DNA of 10,227 bases, taken from positions 1 through 10,227 of the forward strand of contig JAUXRT010000217.1 in NCBI GenBank assembly GCA_030681635.1. Reading direction: 5' to 3'. Origin of the DNA: Reyranella sp. (GTDB taxonomy: Bacteria; Pseudomonadota; Alphaproteobacteria; Reyranellales; Reyranellaceae). Of this stretch, positions 6,508 through 10,227 are shown piece after piece; within the stretch, counting starts at the first letter, position 1, and each line of letters begins with the position of its first letter. Below the pieces are notes generated by a model. The model did no database searches. It had not been told where the DNA came from and was given only the letters and a program-made list of their open reading frames with translations. The translations under genes and the position numbers were made by a program.

Positions 6508-7509
6508 CTACGGCTGCGGCAGCCAGCTCTTCGCTTCGCCGGCATAGGCCGCGCCGGGATTGCCGTGGACGGTGGTGCGCCACATCAGCCGGCCTTCCTT
6601 GTCGCCATCGAACCAGGTCGCGGCGTGCACCAGGCAGCGATTGTCCCAGACCAGGAGATCGCCCTCGGTCCATTCGTGGGCGTAGCAGAAGCGCCGCTCC
6701 GTCAGGTGCGCCATGATCTCGTCGAGCAGCGCCGCGCCCGCGCCGTGCGGCCCCGGCTCCTGGCCGACGAACGGCCCCTCGAACCAGTCCATCTGGCCCC
6801 ACTCGCAGAGATAGAGCGAGCGCTCGCCTGTCACCGGGTGCGAGCGCACCACCGGCTGGCGCTGCGAGCGCTCATGGACGGCAAAGGCGCGCGGCGTGCG
6901 GCCGGCCAGGGCCGCGTCACGCGAACGGCCGCTGCCCGGTTGCGCATGCAGGCCTTCGAGCCCGTCGACCTTGGCTTTTAGCGCCGCCGGCAGGGCCGCG
7001 TAGGCCAGGATGCCGTTCGCAAACAGCGTCTGCCCCGTGTCGCGCCGGGCTGGCGTCACGGCGTAGAAGAGCGAGATATCGGGCGGCGGGCGGCGATAGC
7101 TCTGGTCGGTGTGCCAGCCCTTCTGATGCGGATATTGCGTCGGGATCAGGCCGTCGGCGGCAAGCGGCGGCTCGGGCCGCTTGGGTGGTGCCTTGCTGAC
7201 CGGCGGCATGTTGGAGACCAGCAGGATCTCCGGCACCGACACATGGACCGACTTCAGGTCGGTGAGCGTATGGCGGTAATCCTCGACCTCCGACCCGAAG
7301 ACCCGGCTCAGTCGAATGAGCAGATCGGGATCCCTGGTGATTTCGCCCAAGCCCTGGATCAACAGCAGCCCCTTCGCCTCGGCAAGCGCTGCCGTCATGG
7401 CGCCGGGATCGCGCTCGGCCGCGGCAATGACTTCAGGCGCACTGCCGCCGAAGCGCAGTGTCGCCCCGAAGGACGCACCGGGCAGCGGCGCCTCGCGGGT
7501 GATGGTCAT
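6508..7509 (-). CDS. TauD/TfdA-family Fe(II)/2-oxoglutarate-dependent dioxygenase
   Basis: This 333-residue cytoplasmic enzyme belongs to the taurine/2,4-D dioxygenase family, which hydroxylates small substrates and often triggers their cleavage. The iron site is complete: GWHTDQS gives His133 and Asp135, and CLVHAATW gives the distal His295. Arg307 and Arg311 in GRLMWRTT are placed to bind 2-oxoglutarate. DLLVWDN before the distal His is a family hallmark. The start is firm: the ATG overlaps the TGA of the upstream M81 gene in ATGA (translational coupling), and GGGAG lies 7 bases upstream (7517-7521 on the plus strand). It is the last gene of the minus-strand cluster and ends 3 bases from the convergent hydroxylase gene. 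The substrate is not predictable; taurine itself is unlikely because no tau transporter genes are here. Confidence 0.9.
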   Translation of the reverse strand: MTITREAPLPGASFGATLRFGGSAPEVIAAAERDPGAMTAALAEAKGLLLIQGLGEITRDPDLLIRLSRVFGSEVEDYRHTLTDLKSVHVSVPEILLVSNMPPVSKAPPKRPEPPLAADGLIPTQYPHQKGWHTDQSYRRPPPDISLFYAVTPARRDTGQTLFANGILAYAALPAALKAKVDGLEGLHAQPGSGRSRDAALAGRTPRAFAVHERSQRQPVVRSHPVTGERSLYLCEWGQMDWFEGPFVGQEPGPHGAGAALLDEIMAHLTERRFCYAHEWTEGDLLVWDNRCLVHAATWFDGDKEGRLMWRTTVHGNPGAAYAGEAKSWLPQP

Positions 7510-9017
7510 GTGCGCGCTCCCGCATAGGGGTCGTTGACGCCGTCGAGCGGCCAGATCGGCCGGCGCAGCTTGGTGAACTTCAACCGCGTGATGTCGGGCG
7601 AACAGATGCCGCCGGAATCGACCAGCACGATCTCCCGCGCAATTGGCGCGTAGGCGGCACGGAAATGCTGCACGCTCTTCACCACCACCACGCTCTTGGT
7701 CCGGGGATCGATGCCCTGGCTCAGGAAGACCTGCAGGTCGATGGTCTGGATACGGTTGGAGATGGTCACCACGTCGATGCCGCCGATCCGCAGCACCGCC
7801 GTCGGCCCCATACCGGTCTCGACGCCGGCATTCATCGGCCCGTCGTTCTTGAAGCTGCCATCCGACAGCATTTTTACGATCGCCCTGGCCTTCACCGGCC
7901 CACCCATTGACGGGTCCGTGTGGCCGCCCAGCACCACGTCGATCTCCGCACCGACGCCCGCCTTGATGGCCTGCTGCACCGTGCCGGGATCGAAGATCGT
8001 GCCGAAAGCCACGTTCTCGACCTTGGCGTCGATCAGCGCCTGCAGCACCGGCGTCGTGTCGTTGTAACCGCCGCCACCCGGATTGTCGGTGCCGTCGGCC
8101 ACGACCAGCGGCCCGTCCTTGCCCACGCCGGCTTTGGCTGCCGCGATCGCATCGGAGATCGGCCGGTAGTCCGACGAGCTTTCGTCGCGGCGCTTCCAGA
8201 TCTCGTCGAGCATCGCCGCCGCCACCGCCTTGGCGCGCGCCTCGGCGGCGGGCTCGTAGCTCACCGCCACCGACGGGCCGGTATAGGGAATGTCGGCCCA
8301 GGTGAAGCCCGCCTGGATGCTGACGACGTTGATGCCAGGTTCGCCTTCGAACCCATCGGCCTTGGCCAGGAGCTCGCGCATCAGGCCGGGCTGCGTCGTG
8401 CGCCCGTGGTCGGCGCCTTCCAGCATGGCCGGCTGGACCAGCAGGCAGCGCGGTGTCTTCCTGCCCTCCAGCGCCTCCTGCGCCAGTGCGGCGGCCTGCA
8501 CCGCGCGCTCGTAGCCGTCGATGTGCGGATAGGTGCGATAGCTCACCAGCGCGTTGGCGTGCTTCGCCATCTTCAGCGTGGCGTTGGCATGCAGGTCGAG
8601 CGTGGCGACCATCGGAATCTCAGCGCCGACGATGCCGCGCAGCGCCTCGAGCAACGCGCCCTCGGCATCGTCCTCGGTCGCGGCGACAGCCGCGCCGTGC
8701 AGCGACAGGCAGACCGCGTCGAGCTTGCCGGCTTTCTTCGCCGCGCCCACGATCATGTCGCGGATGTGCTCCCACGTTTCCTTCGTGAGCGTGCCCGACG
8801 GCGTGGCATTGGCCGCCCCGCCCCACACAGGTTCCCAACCGTACTTCTTCACCGAGTCGATGTAGCCGCCGACTTCATTCTTGGTGCCGGTGAAACGGGG
8901 CACCATTGCCTCGCCCTCGATCAGCCAGCGCTTGCGGTAGTCCTCCAGCGTGGTCGGCAGTTTGCTGAAGGTGTTGGTCTCGTGCATGAACTGCGCGATC
9001 AGAACGCGGTACGCCAT
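7506..9017 (-). CDS. M81-family metallopeptidase (MlrC / microcystinase C-like)
   Basis: The 503-residue length is normal for the family. Visible motifs are FMHETNTFS (His12, Glu13) at the N-terminus, LHGAAV, TLDLHANAT (Asp141, His143), YRTYPHID, VADGTDNPGGGGYND (Asp308, Asp311) and LGGHTDPS (His366, Asp368), a set expected for the zinc-binding M81/MlrC fold. MlrC of sphingomonads cleaves linearised microcystin products, but most M81 proteins are in bacteria that do not degrade microcystin, so the activity is best stated as amide or peptide hydrolysis of an unknown small substrate. No signal peptide is seen, so it is likely cytoplasmic. AGAGG lies 7 bases before the ATG. The gene sits 16 bases after the CMD-family gene and overlaps the TauD-like gene by 4 bases, so it is firmly part of the operon. 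Confidence 0.92.
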   Translation of the reverse strand: MAYRVLIAQFMHETNTFSKLPTTLEDYRKRWLIEGEAMVPRFTGTKNEVGGYIDSVKKYGWEPVWGGAANATPSGTLTKETWEHIRDMIVGAAKKAGKLDAVCLSLHGAAVAATEDDAEGALLEALRGIVGAEIPMVATLDLHANATLKMAKHANALVSYRTYPHIDGYERAVQAAALAQEALEGRKTPRCLLVQPAMLEGADHGRTTQPGLMRELLAKADGFEGEPGINVVSIQAGFTWADIPYTGPSVAVSYEPAAEARAKAVAAAMLDEIWKRRDESSSDYRPISDAIAAAKAGVGKDGPLVVADGTDNPGGGGYNDTTPVLQALIDAKVENVAFGTIFDPGTVQQAIKAGVGAEIDVVLGGHTDPSMGGPVKARAIVKMLSDGSFKNDGPMNAGVETGMGPTAVLRIGGIDVVTISNRIQTIDLQVFLSQGIDPRTKSVVVVKSVQHFRAAYAPIAREIVLVDSGGICSPDITRLKFTKLRRPIWPLDGVNDPYAGART

Positions 9018-9033
9018 CTTCCTACCTCTACGT

Positions 9034-9582
9034 CTACAACTTCGCCGTCTTGAGCCACTCCGCCTGGCCTTCCTCGCCGTCGACGCCCATCGATTCGAGG
9101 AAGCGGCAGACCATCATGTAGTAGCCGATGGTGAGCGTGAGCTCGACCAGCGCCCCCGGCGTCAGGAAGGCCTGCACCGCCTTCAAGGTCTTGTCCGACG
9201 CCTTGACGTTGCGCACCACGTCGTCGGCATAGCGCAGCACGGCCTTTTCGTTGTCGTTGAAAGCGGCGGACTCGATGGTGGCGTCGCGGAGTGCCGCGAT
9301 CTTGTCCTCGGTCACCCCGACCTCGCGGCCGATGCGCTCGTGCTGGAACACCTCGTAGGCCGCCCGGCTGAGACGCCCGACCCGGATGATCGCCAGCTCA
9401 CGCAAGCTGGGCTCGAGCTCGCCCTTGTAGAGCAGCGCGTTGCCCATGCGGATGAAGCCCTTCATCCCGTATTCGGAATTGGCCAGCATCTTGTAGATGT
9501 TCAGCGTCGGATTGAGCTTGCCCAGGAACTCGGCATGCTTGCCGGTGGCCGCCTCGACGTCGAAATATGGAATACGCGACAT
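9034..9582 (-). CDS. Carboxymuconolactone decarboxylase (CMD/AhpD)-family protein without the redox cysteines
   Basis: The 182-residue all-helical protein has the CMD core RELAIIRVGRLSRAAYEVFQH (about residues 61-81). In AhpD peroxidases this helix carries a CxxC pair and a proton-relay His; here Tyr76, Glu77 and His81 are kept but there is no cysteine in the motif, so thiol peroxidase activity is unlikely. It fits the cysteine-free group sharing the YE-x-x-x-H pattern, which includes gamma-carboxymuconolactone decarboxylase-like and uncharacterised proteins. The ATG at 9582 is preceded by a strong GGGGAG Shine-Dalgarno sequence with 5-base spacing, itself part of a hairpin. The gene lies 31 bases after the cupin gene and 16 bases before the M81 gene. 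A role in the same pathway is inferred from position; the actual reaction is unknown. Confidence 0.86.
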   Translation of the reverse strand: MSRIPYFDVEAATGKHAEFLGKLNPTLNIYKMLANSEYGMKGFIRMGNALLYKGELEPSLRELAIIRVGRLSRAAYEVFQHERIGREVGVTEDKIAALRDATIESAAFNDNEKAVLRYADDVVRNVKASDKTLKAVQAFLTPGALVELTLTIGYYMMVCRFLESMGVDGEEGQAEWLKTAKL

Positions 9583-9587
9583 GAAAT

Positions 9588-9607
9588 CTCCCCTTCGGAG
9601 CGGGGAG
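9588..9607 (-). promoter_or_regulatory. Hairpin containing the Shine-Dalgarno sequence of the CMD-family gene
   Basis: On the minus strand CTCCCC pairs with GGGGAG across an 8-base loop. The 3' arm is the ribosome binding site, ending 5 bases before the ATG at 9582. There is no T tract, so it is not a terminator. It could reduce or couple initiation when not opened by ribosomes finishing the upstream cupin gene, whose stop lies only 7 bases before the hairpin. The function is inferred. Confidence 0.4.
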
Positions 9608-9613
9608 CCTACG

Positions 9614-10227
9614 TCAGATCAGGCCGCGCTTCACCAGCGGGTTGAAGAAGCGGCCCCACGGGCCGGTCAACACGATGGGCTTCTCGACCACGATCAGCGC
9701 AATGCAGGGCTCGCCCGGATCGGCGATCGGCTCGTGCCGGTGCTCGCCGGGGCCGACAGCGAAATCGCCGACGCCGTAGTTGCCGGTCTCGTCGGTATAT
9801 CCGCCCTGCAAACAGACCGTGTATTCGTAGCCCGCATGCTTGTGCTGCGGCAGGCCATGGCCCGGCTCCAGACGCAGCAGCGACACGCGATGGAAAGAGC
9901 CCGGCAGGTCGAGCCGGATCTCGTCAAACATGCCCAGGATGCGGCGCCAGCCCATCCCCGGCCGCAGATGCGGCACCAGGGGCGCCGGCGCCCATTCGAA
10001 GCCCGGCTTTCGGACGGGGGCTTTTACGGGCGGTTCGACAGGCACGTCGTCGAGGCGCGCCATCAGGCTCTCCAGGACCGCCTCGTCCACCGCCGCCTCG
10101 GGCTCGCGCTCGATCAGCGCACCGCCCACGGCGTTCAGCCGATCGACCATGCGCCGGGAGTCCGGGTCGAGCGCCACATGCAGCGCCACGGCCAGCGCCG
10201 GCCCGTCGGGCAGCGCGCCCGCGGCAT
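9614..10227 (-). CDS. ChrR-type cupin protein (anti-sigma-factor-like), 5' end outside the window, zinc cysteines missing
   Basis: The frame is open to the right edge; upstream of a possible GTG at 10189 it still reads AAGALPDGPALAVALH, which matches the conserved N-terminal part of ChrR-family proteins, so the true start lies beyond the window. ChrR proteins normally carry an HxxxCxxC zinc site in the anti-sigma domain; here the equivalent segment is HVALDPDS (10157-10180), with Asp and Ser in place of both cysteines. A linker rich in Pro and Val leads to the C-terminal cupin: GLPQHKHAGYEYTVCLQG with two His and a Glu as metal ligands, then VGDFAVGPGEHRHEP with the fourth ligand. The protein may thus be a cupin sensor or enzyme rather than a working zinc-dependent anti-sigma factor. 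It is first of the visible minus-strand cluster, 31 bases before the CMD gene. Whether a sigma factor gene lies upstream cannot be seen. Confidence 0.85.
   Translation of the reverse strand, partial: AAGALPDGPALAVALHVALDPDSRRMVDRLNAVGGALIEREPEAAVDEAVLESLMARLDDVPVEPPVKAPVRKPGFEWAPAPLVPHLRPGMGWRRILGMFDEIRLDLPGSFHRVSLLRLEPGHGLPQHKHAGYEYTVCLQGGYTDETGNYGVGDFAVGPGEHRHEPIADPGEPCIALIVVEKPIVLTGPWGRFFNPLVKRGLI

Noticed and set aside
6512..6524. GGCTGC-G-GCAGCC palindrome as a bidirectional terminator for the convergent dioxygenase genes
   Set aside because: The usable stem is short once a loop is allowed, it lies within coding sequence and no T tract follows on either strand.
7506..9017. Assignment of the M81 gene as true mlrC of a microcystin-degradation (mlrABCD) cluster
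   Set aside because: No mlrA, mlrB or mlrD genes are nearby, and M81 proteins are widespread in bacteria without microcystin degradation.
7920..9053. 377-codon open frame on the plus strand, antisense to the M81 gene
   Set aside because: It is rich in Arg, His, Ala and Asp without domain signatures and lies opposite a well-conserved metallopeptidase; it is a GC-driven shadow frame.

Overview
The window looks like chromosomal DNA of a high-GC alphaproteobacterium. The GlmU, phosphoglycolate phosphatase and tRNA-Val sequences are typical of that class, and codons end mostly in G or C. An order such as Rhodospirillales or Hyphomicrobiales (for example a Reyranella-like organism) is a guess only. 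There is no integrase, transposase, CRISPR array or phage gene, and no gene-free stretch longer than about 50 bases apart from the short tRNA/terminator interval.

Left part (1-2343) is housekeeping. The first 12 codons of glmS lie at the left edge on the minus strand, 24 bases downstream of complete glmU; together they make UDP-GlcNAc precursors for the cell wall and LPS. Divergent from glmU across 47 bases is a gph-type HAD phosphatase. A tRNA-Val(CAC) with encoded CCA follows. Its probable promoter overlaps the gph stop codon, and a strong intrinsic terminator lies 7 bases beyond the CCA.

Middle part (2386-6504, plus strand) holds two unrelated-looking polytopic membrane proteins with GT-C glycosyltransferase hallmarks (acidic residues in the first outer loop), then a two-domain protein: a cysteine-poor redoxin-like domain fused to a prolyl-4-hydroxylase-type Fe(II)/2-oxoglutarate dioxygenase. 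The three lie 35 and 13 bases apart and may be co-transcribed. The two membrane genes use more A/T-ending codons than their surroundings.

Right part (6508-10227, minus strand) is a tight four-gene cluster, transcribed right to left: a ChrR-type cupin (5' end outside the window), a carboxymuconolactone-decarboxylase-family protein, an M81 (MlrC-like) metallopeptidase, and a TauD/TfdA-type dioxygenase whose ATG overlaps the M81 stop. Such a set suggests catabolism or detoxification of a small organic compound, but the substrate cannot be read from sequence. The two dioxygenase genes of the middle and right parts converge with only 3 bases between their stop codons.

The most notable points are the loss of both zinc cysteines in the ChrR-like protein, the pairing of hydroxylase and GT-C genes, the compact M81/TauD/CMD/cupin cluster, and a hairpin that includes the Shine-Dalgarno sequence of the CMD gene.
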